A stretch of DNA of 64,000 bases from Aquanectria penicillioides (Eukaryota; Ascomycota; Sordariomycetes; Hypocreales; Nectriaceae). The DNA lies in NCBI GenBank assembly GCA_003415625.1, contig PYIU01000003.1:3658001-3722000 (forward strand), in the 5' to 3' direction. Shown here one piece after another: positions 1-11,641 of the stretch (positions are counted from its first letter, which is position 1; each line of letters starts with the position of its first letter). The notes below the pieces were generated by a model. The model worked only from the letters and a program-made list of their open reading frames with translations. It searched no databases and was not told the origin of the DNA. The position numbers were made by a program, and so were the translations under genes.

Positions 1-497
1 AAGTGAGACCGTCCTCAAGCGAGATGGTACCAATGTCGTGACCAACAGCGCGTGCTCTGCCACGTCCGGATCGTGGTACAGCCCCTACGACGGCGCAACC
101 TGGACTGCTGCCAGTGACGTCGACATTGACCATATGGTCCCTCTGTACAATGCCTGGGTTGTAAGTGGCACTCTTTGAAGAAGATGAAGAAAAAAACAAG
201 AACCGTCTTCAGTGGTTATAAACTATAGTCTCTAACTATCCATAGTCCGGTGCTGCCTCTTGGACCACCTCCAAGCGCCAGTCGTTTGCCAACGATCTCG
301 TTCGCCCTCAGCTTTGGGCTGTCACTGATGAGGTCAACCAAGGCAAGAGCAGTGACGCTCCCGATGACTGGAAGCCCCCTCTGACCAGCTTCTACTGCAA
401 GTACGCCAAGAGCTGGATCGCTGTCAAGAGCTACTGGGAGCTCACTGTGACGAGCACCGAGAAGTCGGCCCTCTCCAGCATGCTGGACTACTGCTAA
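1..497 (+). CDS. Secreted HNH-type nuclease (DUF1524/GmrSD C-terminal-like), 5'-truncated
   Basis: The 3' part of a gene whose start lies before the window. Reading begins at base 2; one intron runs 161-245 (GTAAGT..CATAG, branch CTAAC at 232-236) and the stop is TAA at 495-497. About 137 residues are visible. The first exon carries DVDIDHMVPL, which is the betabeta-alpha HNH signature (D-H-x-V-P-L) seen in extracellular DUF1524 proteins of fungi and Streptomyces. The remainder (NAWV..GAASWTTSKRQSFANDL, then RPQLWAVTDEVN and a tail with SFYCKYAKSWIAVKSYW) is the usual family sequence with conserved Trp and Cys. Family members are normally secreted; the signal peptide itself is outside the window. 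Likely role: a non-specific extracellular nuclease for nutrient or host-DNA degradation. The fold assignment is solid; the activity is inferred from family. Confidence 0.85.
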
Positions 498-795
498 ACG
501 GACGACGGGTGTGTGTTTCTCAGAGGAGGGCCTGAAGGACTTCCTGTACATTGCGGAGTTTGTTGAAAATGGCTTCTACATCTGTGGAAGGGGAGGGGGA
601 GGAGGAGGCTCTACGAAAGGGCTCGTTCCACAGAGCAGCATGCATTCCTAAGGAATACGCTTTTATTCTCAACCCTTCATCATGATAATGAATTTTTCAT
701 TCAAAGCACTATCCTTCTTTACAGACCAATGCCTCTTAAGAAATATCTTGAAAATGCCCTGATGTCTGCCCTTGTTCGCGTCGCTAGCTGCTTGT

Positions 796-1374
796 TTAGT
801 CGCTTGAGCCATAGTAGCCCCTGGCCTTGGCAATCCTCCTCGACTTGGTCGAATTGCGGGCACACTGGGCACACAGGACTCTGTAAACACTTTCCAGGTT
901 CGGCAGATCATGGCTTGATTCCGCGGCAACTTCGGTACTCCATGCAAGAAATCGCTGAATAATGCTCAGGCAATCCTCGTGAGGCGGAAAAAGCACATCT
1001 TCGCCATTGTGAGCCAAGGCCCAGAACACAACAGGGATCTCCTCCGAGGAGGAAATAGAAAACCGTCCCACTCGGCGGGCTCGGAGATGAAAAAGCCGTC
1101 GATGTTTGACTGATACAAAAGTTGCGGTCACAAGTTTGTATCTACTCAAGAGGTTACTTATCGGTAGTCGCACAGTGCAAGAGAGTGCAGGCCTACATAC
1201 AAACGCAGAATGAATACCGTAGCGTCTCACTAAATTCGCACAGCTTAGCGCGAGACAGGTCTGAGTCTCCTGCAAGAAAAAAGCAAAGAGATGCTTATGA
1301 TGGAGCAAAGGCTGGGGCTCTATTCGCCAAAGTCCCACATATCTATCAGCCAAAACGCCTTTTTGCTTCTCCAA
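796..1374 (-). pseudogene. Possible relic of an F-box-like fungal protein
   Basis: An open frame of up to 192 codons on the minus strand. Its N-terminal half looks non-coding. Its C-terminal half contains IPVVFWALAHNGEDVLF, PPHEDCLSIIQRFLAW and a stretch ending in ESVYRVLCAQCARN..ARGYYG. This order (a FW/CW-HxxC segment, then a 'LY.vLC.Q..rN...YYG' segment) resembles large fungal F-box-like families. No F-box, no convincing start and no splice sites joining further exons were found, so it may be a decayed fragment or chance. Nothing else recognisable lies between 498 and 1976 apart from AT-richer sequence around 1480-1850. Confidence 0.25.
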
Positions 1375-1976
1375 TGTCGTGGGTCACACGGAGCGGCGTT
1401 GACTACTACGCTAATAAGTTGTGCGAATTTATTGACATGATACAGCACCATCAGAAATCTAGCAAAAGAAAATAATATAAAAAATGATATAAAAGTGATT
1501 TTTTTTTATCCAAGCAACACATACTGACTAACACTGCATGTTCATCCGTCACGGCTCAACGGGTTGCATCTTACACCAACATGTGTGATGCATGGCAAAC
1601 CGGCTGGTGTGATTAGTCTACACAAGCACCTCACGTGTCATTGGACGAAATATTTAGTTATGAATCGGAATGCAGGCGCATTCTGCGTCGTTAATACATT
1701 AAAGAAATCTAATTTGATGTAGTGTCCAAAAGTCTTCTCAGTTTCGTCCCGTGTTTTTCTTCATTATACATACCATCTTTCCCAAGCAAGATAATTTGTT
1801 TATACAGGTGTAGAATAGAATAAGAATATGAACAAAGGGTATCAGGGCTGTGTAAACGGCCACGACAAAGCAGGAAAACTCCAAATTTCATGCCCATGAT
1901 GTGGCTCTCGGGATCAGGAGAGCCGACGCCAGTTCGCTGTTTAAATGATGTTGGCGGTAGTGATACATGGTTCAAA

Positions 1977-4900
1977 TTATGCCCTGAGGGTGATGTCGCC
2001 CTCCTCACCGGCGCTCAGTTCCATGTCTCCGTCGCTCAGCTCGCCTCTTGCAGCTCGCTGTGCGAGGTCTCTTTCGGCGTAAATCTCTTGCTTCCTCGTC
2101 TCCGCTTGTTGAAGCGTGTCGACGTAGGTTCTAAATTTCACAATCTCCCTGAGCAAGTAGGCGCTCTTGCGTTCCCAGTTGGACATTGCTTTGTTGCCAT
2201 TTACCCCCCTTGGAGTAAATGCCAGCAACATCGGGCTGCGAAGCTGGTTGTGAGTTTGAAGTTCGGCCTCAATACCCTTCACGTACGCGTCCAAGGTATC
2301 GAGTTGCTCAGTCTCAGACATGTTACTGGGACGCATGCTCTGGGTTGGAGGTGACCAATCAGAGATGTGGATGCGATCACCGGGAAGCTTTCCTCGGCCG
2401 CTGTTGTTTGTAAAGGCACCGGTAACGTGGTCGAAGCTCGATCCGCGGAAGCTAGCGCTAGTAACGCTGGATCTCCGCCCCGGAGCCGCGCTACTACCAG
2501 GTCGAGACGTCTTACCGGTAGTCGTTTCGTTGATAACGGTGACAAGAGCATTGTTGACGATTGCCTCGCTCCATCCGTATTCAATGTTGCTTATCCCGCC
2601 GACCAACGGGTGAGTGCTCAGACGAGCGCTCCAGTAGTTGACCGTGTTCACAAACTCCTTGCCAATCTCAGGCGTACCAACCTGGAACAGGTGAACAGCA
2701 CCGGTGGGAAGGCTCAAAGCCCAGACATGTGGTCGGGAGCGAGAGTAGCCAGGCGGCGGCAGGGCCGATGCAAGGGTTTGCCGGAGATTGAAGGTGCCCA
2801 TATTGGTGGCATTGTCCTGCCAGTTGCCACCTCCAACAACTGCATTGCCAATGTTCTTGCGGTTCTTGTGTCGCAACGACTTGTTAGGCGTGAATGAGAA
2901 CAGACTCATCTGACCCTTTTGAATGACCGCAAAGACTTCACTCCAATGCCGATCCCTTGCCTTCTTCTCCACGCCGTCGAGGTGATGTTTATGGATGACC
3001 ATTCCCTCCTTAACCCACGGAGGACCTGCAAGTTCGAGAGACTCATCCTCGAGGATCTGAGTTGTGGCATATCCGCACTGAGGATCGAGGGAGCGCCATC
3101 GCCATACAGGTCTTCGTCACGGATGATGGCTTGGCTCAGAGCATTGGCAAAACCAATCGACTGTTGATAGTCGCCACGAGGGAGGGCCGAACCAAATGAG
3201 TCTTGGGATACCGACGTTTGAGTTCTGCCGAGCGAGTGGCGGCTCCAAGTGGCGGAAGAGCCTGCGGGGCTCCATAGGGAATTGCCATCGTCAAAGCTTG
3301 TGCGACTCGATGAGAAGCCATTGCGGCTAACCCCATTTCTCGACCGACTCTTGGAAGCCCATCTTGCCGTGCTCGCGCGACCATTTTCGTTGATACGCCC
3401 ACGGACAGACAGCTGGCTTTCCGAAGGGGCCTTGCTTAGAACACTGGGTGTTCTCTTGAGCATTCCGATAACAGAGAGTCCACCGCTGCCCGAAGGTGGC
3501 ATGTTGAGGTTCCTCTCGGCCTCGGCACCAAAGAGGGGAAGTCGTTCATCCCGAATTGATGCGTAGATGTCCTTCAGCACAACCTCAATCTGCTCTTCCC
3601 AAGCCTTCTTCGACCCGTTAAAGGGGGCCTTTACCAATGGTCCACAGTCATCTTGGGACTCGCCTGGCAGCGTGCCAGAATCGGCCCGGGGGGGAGGGCG
3701 GAAAGAGTGCCTAAACGACTTTCGGTCCTGCTCTGGGGGTGGGTCCTGGTTCTCGCCGGAAAGCATGCCGTTCTTGTCTGGGAGAATGCTGGGGCGGTGG
3801 AAGGCATCTGGTGCCGACTCGGTAACTGCTTGGGTGATTGTTCCCATGGTGTTCTTGACGAACTGACCACGAGTCATCTTCTGCTCGATGTCCGCCAAGT
3901 GCAAATCGGTATTGAGAAGCATGATCGAATAACAGATAGTGTGGATAACATCTATGCATTTCGTTAGTGTCGTCATTACGCCACAGAGATGGGGCTTTCT
4001 TACCAGTGGCTTTAAATCCGTGGTTGGGATTGCAGTCACACCATCGCTTGGAGAAGGCAACTAGGATTCGATCCACCTGTTGGGTTTCCGCACGGAATAC
4101 CAAACGACCACAGACTTGCCGCAAAGCATGCACAATGCTGTGGTAGGTGAAATCGTAGAGCTCCATATAAGCCTGGAGAGTTCGCTGCCTAACAGGGCCC
4201 TCCTCGCCCATCCATGAAGCAGCCTTTTCCTTGGAGATGAAGTCCTCAAGACCATCATAAATCTTCTGAGCCTTCTGGCGATCGTCTTCGGTGGGGTCTC
4301 CGACCACAAACTCGGGTTCGTCAAGGGCTTTAGCCTTGATAGAATCAAATGTTCCGAGCACCTTGGGACTGGGGTCGGCAGAGCTCTCAATTCGGACACT
4401 TGGAGGAGCACTGAGAGCAGACTTGTAATCGGTGCCAGTGCTAACTGAGCCAGCGGGACTAGTCGCCCGCGCGCCTTCGATAGGCAATGCTAGGTTCGAG
4501 CGGTTGAAGTCATCTTCAGAATCGGTTTGTTCGACACGGGTGAAGGACTTTTTACCCCTAACGGTGCCGTCGTTCGCCAGATCGGGCGAGTCGTGTGCTT
4601 TTGGTGTAGAATCGCCTGTGCCGTTTTTCTTCTTGCCCTTGAGCTTCTTGCTTGAAGGGGTATCGTGTGCCAATTCACTGTCGCTGGCACCATCGAGATC
4701 CAGGAAGGAATTGTTGCGAGTCTCGATCGCCTTGGTCGGCCGCTGCGGTGGAGGACGCGAGGGCGTGTCCATGTGGTGCGCCTGTCGGTCATCCGAATCG
4801 GCCTTGACGGTCCGAATTCGGGCGTTGGGGCTGGGTGAATACTCCGGAGAGAAATCTCTCTTGTATTCAGCCCTCTCAATGACTTCATCGTCGTCATCGT

Positions 4901-6772
4901 CGTCACCAAGGCCATGAGAGACGTTGGAGATGTCGGCCAAGGGTGACGGGCCCTGGTGCGTGGGAGTGCCCTGGGCGCCAGCAGCGTTTCGTAGGTACGG
5001 GTTCATGACCTTCCTCAAGCTGCTAACGGGGCTTGGTTCTGGGACGGGAACCGTCCTGTGGGTTCCGGGAGCGACATTGATGGGGGCAACGCGTGGCATG
5101 GGCGGTGTAGGGTTCGTGGGCAAAGGCGGCGGGTCGTCGGTAACCGACTTCTTGCGGCGGCGGAAGAACGAGGACGGTCGCTTCTGCAGAACGGGGTGGT
5201 GTGAGTGGGATGACGACGTGTCGCGGGAGGGCGGCGTTGAGCCATTGGCGATCATTCTGGAGTGGTCGGCGGCCGGGGACGAGTTGGCAGAGTTCGCAGC
5301 GTTGTGGCTGGAGTTGGTGTTGCTGTGGTTGCTGTGGTTGTTTGAGCTGCTCCTGGAACCGAAAACTCTCCTGAAAAACCCAGGGCGCTCCTTCACTGGT
5401 GTAGGCACAGGTGCAGATGTGGGTGCGGGTGTTGGGCCGTTGGGCACGGCCACATCTTTGGACTTTTCATAACCAACATGCGGTGCAGGCGCTGAATCCA
5501 GGTCCAGCACAGGCAACGCAGGAGCTGTTTCTCGTATATTGTTGCCGCTCTTGTTGCGGGCGGAAACGCTTCGCAGGGATCTGCTACTGTGTTTATGCTC
5601 CAGGGGTGGAGGCTCAAGCGGTGCCGGCGGCGGCAGCGCGGGGGCAGGCTGCTGCATCACAGCGGCAGATGTCTCTCGGCGAGGGCCACCAGGGACGGTC
5701 GGGTTCGGAGCGGCGTCGTAGTCGTCGGCGAGGAAGTTGTTTGGGAATTCGACGCGGAAGGGAGCTGGCTCGGGGTTGTTCTGCGGTTGTGGCCCGTAGT
5801 CGAAGCTCGCGGATCGGCCAAACCCACGAGCCCAACGCTGGCTGCCGAGGACCTGAGCGTAGCCGGCGTCGACGCTGGCGCTGGTGGTGCTGCTGCTCTT
5901 GCTTCCTGGCTTTCCCCCGCGAGAGTGCATAGCCCTCGTAGGACCTGTCTGAGTGCGAGGGCCAGACTCGCGGACGCTGTTGAGGCGCGTGAAGCCTGAC
6001 TGGAAGTTGGAGCTGCTGTTGCTCCGTCGGCCGCGGGATTGCTGGCTGGAGAGTCGACTGGAATCGTCGGCCGCCTCGAGGTCGGACGAGTAGGAGTACT
6101 GATGTCCGTTGACTCGGCTACTGCCGTTGACTGATGAATTGGTAGTCCAAGTTCTTTGGGGTCGGCGGCGCCAAATTGGGGCGCGGCGTCGTCGTAGGTA
6201 TGTGATCGCGGTCCAGACCCGTACTTGTCGCCCAGCTGTGCCATAGAAAACTGGTCGAGCGACAGGAGCATGTTCGTAACGAGCGAGTCACGGGTAACGT
6301 TTCGGGGCGACAACGAAAGGTCGTGCGAGTCCCGCTGGGCGGTGCGAGGCAGGCGATCGGCCATATCGTCCTCGATGGGAGTAGGGTTGTCTAGGAACGA
6401 TTCATGTGTGTGGCGGGAGGACGAAGGTAATCTAAGCGCCCGACTATCAGAGTCGGGGTGTGACTTAGACAGGGACGGCGGCAGCCTGCAGTCTGCTGCT
6501 GACGGCGGCGTCTGCGGGTGCGGGAACGTGTGCGGGAACGGGGCGGCGTCACTTGGGAGGGACGACGCAAGGGACGAGGCGTTGGTGTTGATACTCAGGT
6601 CGACACGAGTTCGGCGTGGAGTCCAGCGACGAGCATTGTCCTTCGAGGTCGAGGGCATGGCGGAACGTGACGACGGGGAGCGGGCTTGGAGCCTTTTGTT
6701 TGGATCGGGGATCTGGGTGCCGCCCTCGACAGGGCGAGACGAGTTCCCGGGATTGACAGCCACAGCGCTCAC
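1977..6772 (-). CDS. Sec7-PH domain Arf guanine-nucleotide exchange factor (SYT1/EFA6-like)
   Basis: A large Arf activator acting on membranes, about 1581 residues. It starts at ATG 6772 and has one intron at 3952-4003 (52 bp, GTAAG..ATAG) inside the Sec7 domain. The N-terminal ~750 residues are Ser/Pro-rich and disordered. The Sec7 domain follows: RLVFRAETQQVDRIL carries the catalytic 'glutamic finger', and after the intron YSIMLLNTDLHLADIE forms the hydrophobic groove. Next come a linker, a PH domain (from PPWVKEGMVIHKHHLDG to YWSARLSTHPL) and a C-terminal helical segment (NWERKSAYLLREIVKFRTY) as in SYT1/EFA6 proteins. Two frame changes interrupt the reading: near 6178-6190 (at a run of four G) and near 3062-3085. 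Each is cured by a single missing base, after which the gene is a whole number of codons. Both flanks keep family-like sequence, so sequencing deletions are likelier than decay. Family call is firm; the exact orthologue is less so. Confidence 0.88.
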
Positions 6773-9700
6773 AACGGGGGCGAAGAATTGTGACGTGACA
6801 AGACCGTCTCGCTGGTCTCGCGCGATGGGAGATCCGGTCCGTATGTGCAGTGCGGTAGGTAATTACAACTAAGTCCACAATCGAGAGCCCAATGGGCCCC
6901 GTTGCCAACTCTAGAGCCAAGGCGAGGCAGAAGGGGGGTCCGTCGGACCAGGGTATCATGCAGGGGTTGGATGGTGTTAATTAACAGCGCTGCGAACACC
7001 ACCCAGAACAGCACCATCAGTGCCGGCCGCACCAGCACCGGCACCATTGCTGGTACCAGACGGGCTCGACGACCAACAGGGCCGGGCGTCAGACCTCTTT
7101 TTGCGCTCGCCAGGACCCTAAAAGAGGCAGATAGATGATCAATGGGGGGAATCCGAGCCATGGCGAATGGCTGGCCGAGGAGACTGTGCCGTAGGCACCG
7201 TCGCAGGGGAACAAGTGGGAGTGCAGATGAAACGCTCCGCCCGAGGAGTCGTGCATGTGGTAGTCATGGTGAGTCGACGGTGAGGTGAGCTGTAACTATG
7301 TTTGGCAAACATCGCAGCCGGCGGAGAAGACGCGACAGACGCACCACTGCCACCACTGCCACCTGAAATCGACGCTTCCGATGCCGCCGGCGTTGCTACT
7401 GTTGGTGTCGCTTCTGCCCGAGGCCTCGTCCATCACACGCAGGGAACCAGGGAATAGCTCCATGAACCAAGATTAACGATGACGGCACGGTCCAGACTAT
7501 TGAGCAGAACATCCAAGGACTCCAAGGATGATGCCAGGTACCAACGTGAACCAAAATCAAAACCCTCCCTCGGTGCCGCTGTTCTGTCCCTTTTACTGTC
7601 GCATCGAACGGGCTCCTATCCACCCGCGAGGCCCTTGGATTATGCACCGTATGTACGATACTACAAGTCCCTTCAAAAGCAAGGAACCTTGCAAAAGAAA
7701 GTCCCTTGAACGCTGGGGCCAGTTTCCTTTTTTTTATTCCCTTCTTTTGTCTACCATCGCTCCCGAAAGGGGGATTCGTGGCCGGGCCCTGTGGGCTGGC
7801 TGGGCGGGCGGTGAGGCTACGACTCTGAGTGGACGGCCCCCTTTTTTTTTCTTCTGCGCGTGGGTGAGGGTGCCGTTCCATTCGGCTCCCAAGTTGGATC
7901 AATGTCTGAGAAGGGACCTGGCTTGGGGGAGGATAGGGTTGGACAGGGGCAAGGGCATGCTGCAGCTCGACAGATCAGGTCATGTCCACGGACTGCCCCT
8001 GGAGGCAACCATGTGTCCGGTGGATGCGCCCCAGCCCCAGGGGGGGATGAGAGACCGAGTGGGTTCCGAAGGGTCGTCGTCAACCATCATCGACAATCAA
8101 TCACCATCAGATCGAGCAGGCAAGTTGGTTCGTGATGGCTTTGTCATTTATTTTCATCTTACTTGCCATCCCTAGCAGCAAGTACAGGTACAAACATGCC
8201 CGCGGAGGGAGCTGTTAGCTACCTACCTAGCGACCCAAGTGAGCTCAGGAAATGGCATCATGGCCTCATGGAGCACTAGACCACCTGCTCCGCAAGCTCC
8301 TGTGGCTTGGCCGATCCAAGCGGGTCGACAATGGATTTTGATGGTGTGGAATAGGACTTGTGCCTCATCTTCTTAGCACGCGTCCGCCGTCGACGGTTCT
8401 CTCGCTTGCATGGTTGGATGATTGTTGCATCTCTGCACGGGAAATTGCCATCCGCATTGTTGCATGAAAGGACGACTGACGGAATATTCCGTGCAGATCT
8501 GAGCATCGAGATCCCTCCCGTCAATTGAACAGTCCCAAGTCCCACTGTTGATGACGAGGGATACACGTGAGATGCGCGGCATGAAAATAAAATTCACTTC
8601 CACAGTTCCATGTCTCAAAATCTCAAAACATCGTTGTCAAGCGGCCATGTTATGGCCCCTCTAGTGTTTCTTACGAAGTTTTCAGGCAGCGATGTAACAG
8701 GGAGTGCATGCGATGTGATGCACTACGTCAATCGACGTGGCACATCAACGTCCGCTCAATGGGCATTGTTGTGATGGCAACGCCAGGCCAGAGCAGCAAC
8801 TGGCCAATCCTAACTGCAGAGTCCGGCCCGAGGATTGTCGGTACAAGTAGAATGATGTTTCTCTATTTCACTTAAAAGGGAGAAAAAAACTCTTTTTTAA
8901 GAGAACATGATATCTACTCCGTAGGTCGGCATGCAATCATCTGCCAGGTACAAGAGACACGACGAAGATTGATCGAAGCAACTAACTGAAGGTGTCTCGC
9001 TCAATTAGGCATTGAATGTGCTTGGCCCTGCAGAGCGAGGCTGAAACATTTGACTTGGCGGCGTCAATAATCCCAGATCGGTTGCAAGTTGACGGCCTTC
9101 ACGAAGAAACTGCTGACTTTTGTCCGTGCAACATCTGGCGAGATCATTTGGTTACTGCTTGACGATAGGCCAGGGAGAAGTGCTAGGGATCACCGTTTAA
9201 ATGGGACGAGTCATGCGGTTTGTGATTTGCCCTTCCCGCAAGCCGACTATCACAATTGGGATGTTCAAAGTCTCCCTTCCTTTTCTCCCGTCTTTATGTC
9301 AGCTGCAAGTCGTGTGGTGGGAACTCGATGCGCATCTGCCGAAACAATATGCATGTCTTCTGCAAACAGGTACCTGTGTATAACAAAATACCGCCGTGAA
9401 CTACCGGATTTGGCCGTGACCCATGTATTATAAGTGCACCTCACCACAGCACCTGACGATGGGTGACGGTGCGGTTCAGCGCCACTGTCACCGCGGATGG
9501 CACCCGAAGCTCACCTGATGTGACACATTGTCTCAGACGAAAAAAAAAAAAAAAAAAAAAAAAGCTCACTCTTCCGTGCCTGAAAACGAACAAAAACTAC
9601 CAGAGTCCCAGGTGACACCCCAAAGCGTGGCGAATCAATGGCGCCAATTGCCCCGGAACCCAGTAGCTCCAGTGGCTAGTGCCACTAGAGCGCCGCTGAA

Positions 9701-10133
9701 GGGCCTCTCCTCATTCTCTGCTGTCGACTCTATTCCCCGCAAATCATCCACCCCCGCACGTGCAGGGGTTGGCAGGGCCAGGCCCAGCCAGTGACAGCCA
9801 TGTATTGCTCGCCTCACGCCCGCCTTCACCACTAAGGCTTGCTCTTTGGCTTGCACGGCACCTGACCTGAGCACACCTCCTGCTCGACTCACCCCGAGCT
9901 GTCCAGCTTCTTACCCTAGACCTTGCTTCGTGCTTTCCTCACCCGACAGCGGCTTGATACAGCATCGTCATCGTCGAATTCGGCCATTCACAACCTCTAA
10001 TCCCAAGTACACCGTTGTCTCTGCGATTTCTTGGCATCTGGAAAGGCATCTTGGCCCTGCGTCAGAGCCAAGGGCCTCGACGACGACCCAGACCTCGGCT
10101 CTTCCTCCCAATCCTACCCCGACTTCACTCTCA
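6773..10133. other. Intergenic spacer, 3.4 kb, no supported gene
   Basis: Divergent upstream region of the Sec7 gene (left) and a regulator gene (right). The part next to 6773 is GC-rich and will hold the Sec7 leader. Poly-T/poly-C blocks lie near 7725-7855 and a run of 24 A at 9540-9563. Open frames exist on both strands (for example minus 6769-7161 with one hydrophobic stretch, minus 8276-8618), but none shows a recognised family, a codon pattern like its neighbours or plausible splice sites. Confidence 0.6.
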
Positions 10134-11577
10134 ATGACGGACAACTCGTCTTCTCCGACAAATAGCTGGCCCTTAGACCAGTTTGTTCAAGATCCTGGCT
10201 ACCTTGCTTACCAGGAAGAACTTCGCTGTCTCATTTTTAACACTGCTCAAACAGCGGCCCCTTCACGCGAGACATCGCCGGTCCCAGGAGAAGATGCTCC
10301 CCCCGGCGAAGATTTTGAGGTTCAGCTCCAAACCAAGGCCGCCCTCTCGTCAGGCCGCCGCCTGGCCTATCTGAAAAACTTCGTTGCTGAGGTGGCGCCA
10401 TGGGTATGATTCTCCATCCTGGCCTGACAATATGCACAGACACACTGATCAGACGACCCAGCTTGATATGTTCGACAGTGAGCGAGCCTTCACTGTACAG
10501 GTCCCCGTGTTGGCACGGCGATGCCCGGCGCTTCTCTACGCCATTCTGGCCCTCTCGGCTCGACAGATGGAGCGCAAAGAGGCCAAGCAGCACTCATTCG
10601 ACAGTCTGGAGCTTTATCAAGAAGCCATTCGGCTCCTGAACCCGTTATTACAGGCGCGTGACTTGACCATCATTCCAATTTGCGTCATCTTGTGCTGTCT
10701 CGAGATGATGTCGGCCAGCCCACACGACTGGCGTCGACATCTTGAGGGTTGTGCAGCCCTATTCGATGCGTTTGAGGTCAATGGCTTCAGTGGTGGTCTA
10801 CTTCAAGCTGTTTTCTGGTGCTACGCGAGAATGGGTGAGAATTTTGCATTGCCTATCATTTTTGATAGTTTTCCAGACTAATGCTTTACAGATCTTTGCG
10901 GAGCTCTCATCTCAGATGGAACACAAGGCACCTTGGTGCCTCTCGACAAATGGCTTCCCCCTGGTGCCGACCCCGCCTCTGCAGCTGATCTTTTTCGGGA
11001 ACACCGTTCTCCAGACATGCACGCAAACTACTCGGTCTATCTATGCTCCAAAGCTTGTGAGCTTGTTGCGGATAGAACCCGCTACGTCGAGCTAGGAGAA
11101 TGCAACGGATGTGATTCTGTAGCCTTTGAAAGACGTTGGCTTCGTCTCTGGCACGACCTCCAGGGTTGGCTTCAAGATCGGCCCCCTGAAATTATCCCTG
11201 TCAAGTCAATTGACAGTCGACCATTCCCCCAGATCCTCTTTGTCCATTGGGCCGGCATTTCCTCCAACCAATTATATCATACGGCCTGTACTCTGCTTTT
11301 GGGGTCTAAACCCCGAGAAATCAAGCTGGATGTAGGACCCACCGGTTCTGCAATATGGCATGCCAAATGCATCTGCGGCATCTCGTTGACGAATCCTCAC
11401 CAAGGCTGTCTGAATAACGCCATCCAGCCATTATGGATAGCTGGGAGACTTCTCAGCCACAAATCTGAGCATTTGCTTCTATCAAAACTTATTCAAAGTA
11501 TAGAAGCAATGACAGGCTGGGCGACATGTTGGCGAATCGCCGATCTTGAGCATGCTTGGGGATATAAAGTAAGATGA
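10134..11577 (+). CDS. Fungal-specific transcription-factor-domain protein (PF11951 type) without a zinc cluster
   Basis: Three exons: 10134-10403, 10462-10834, 10892-11577. The introns are 58 and 57 bp with GTATGA/GTGAGA donors and correct phase, giving about 442 residues. After a short Ser/Thr-rich start the protein carries the regulator middle domain of the ARCA-like/PF11951 family: PWLDMFDSER, LYAILALSARQMER, ICVILCCLEMMSA, CGALISDGTQGTLVPLDKW, SSNQLYHTACTLLLG, IWHAKCICGISL and SIEAMTGWAT. Family members usually begin with a Zn2Cys6 DNA-binding cluster. I find no CX2C..CX2C pattern in any plus-strand frame between 9000 and 10134, so this copy appears to lack it. It is convergent with, and related to, the zinc-cluster regulator at 11642-13703. 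It may act through a partner or be a non-DNA-binding paralogue; that is inference. The start is chosen at 10134 because upstream in-frame sequence looks like leader. Confidence 0.82.
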
Positions 11578-11641
11578 CAGGGATATTGAACTAGCATATT
11601 GCATTGGTTGCTCTTCAATATTTTTTTTTTTTTCAAGCAGC

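Noticed and set aside
3062..3085. Micro-intron or programmed frameshift in the Sec7 gene
   Set aside because: The only GT..AG pair giving the right phase is 23 bp, too short for a fungal intron, and no slippery-site context is seen. A single missing base explains it more simply.
6769..7161. Minus-strand 130-codon frame with one hydrophobic stretch
   Set aside because: It lies in the leader region of the Sec7 gene, begins without family likeness and reads as GC-rich non-coding sequence.
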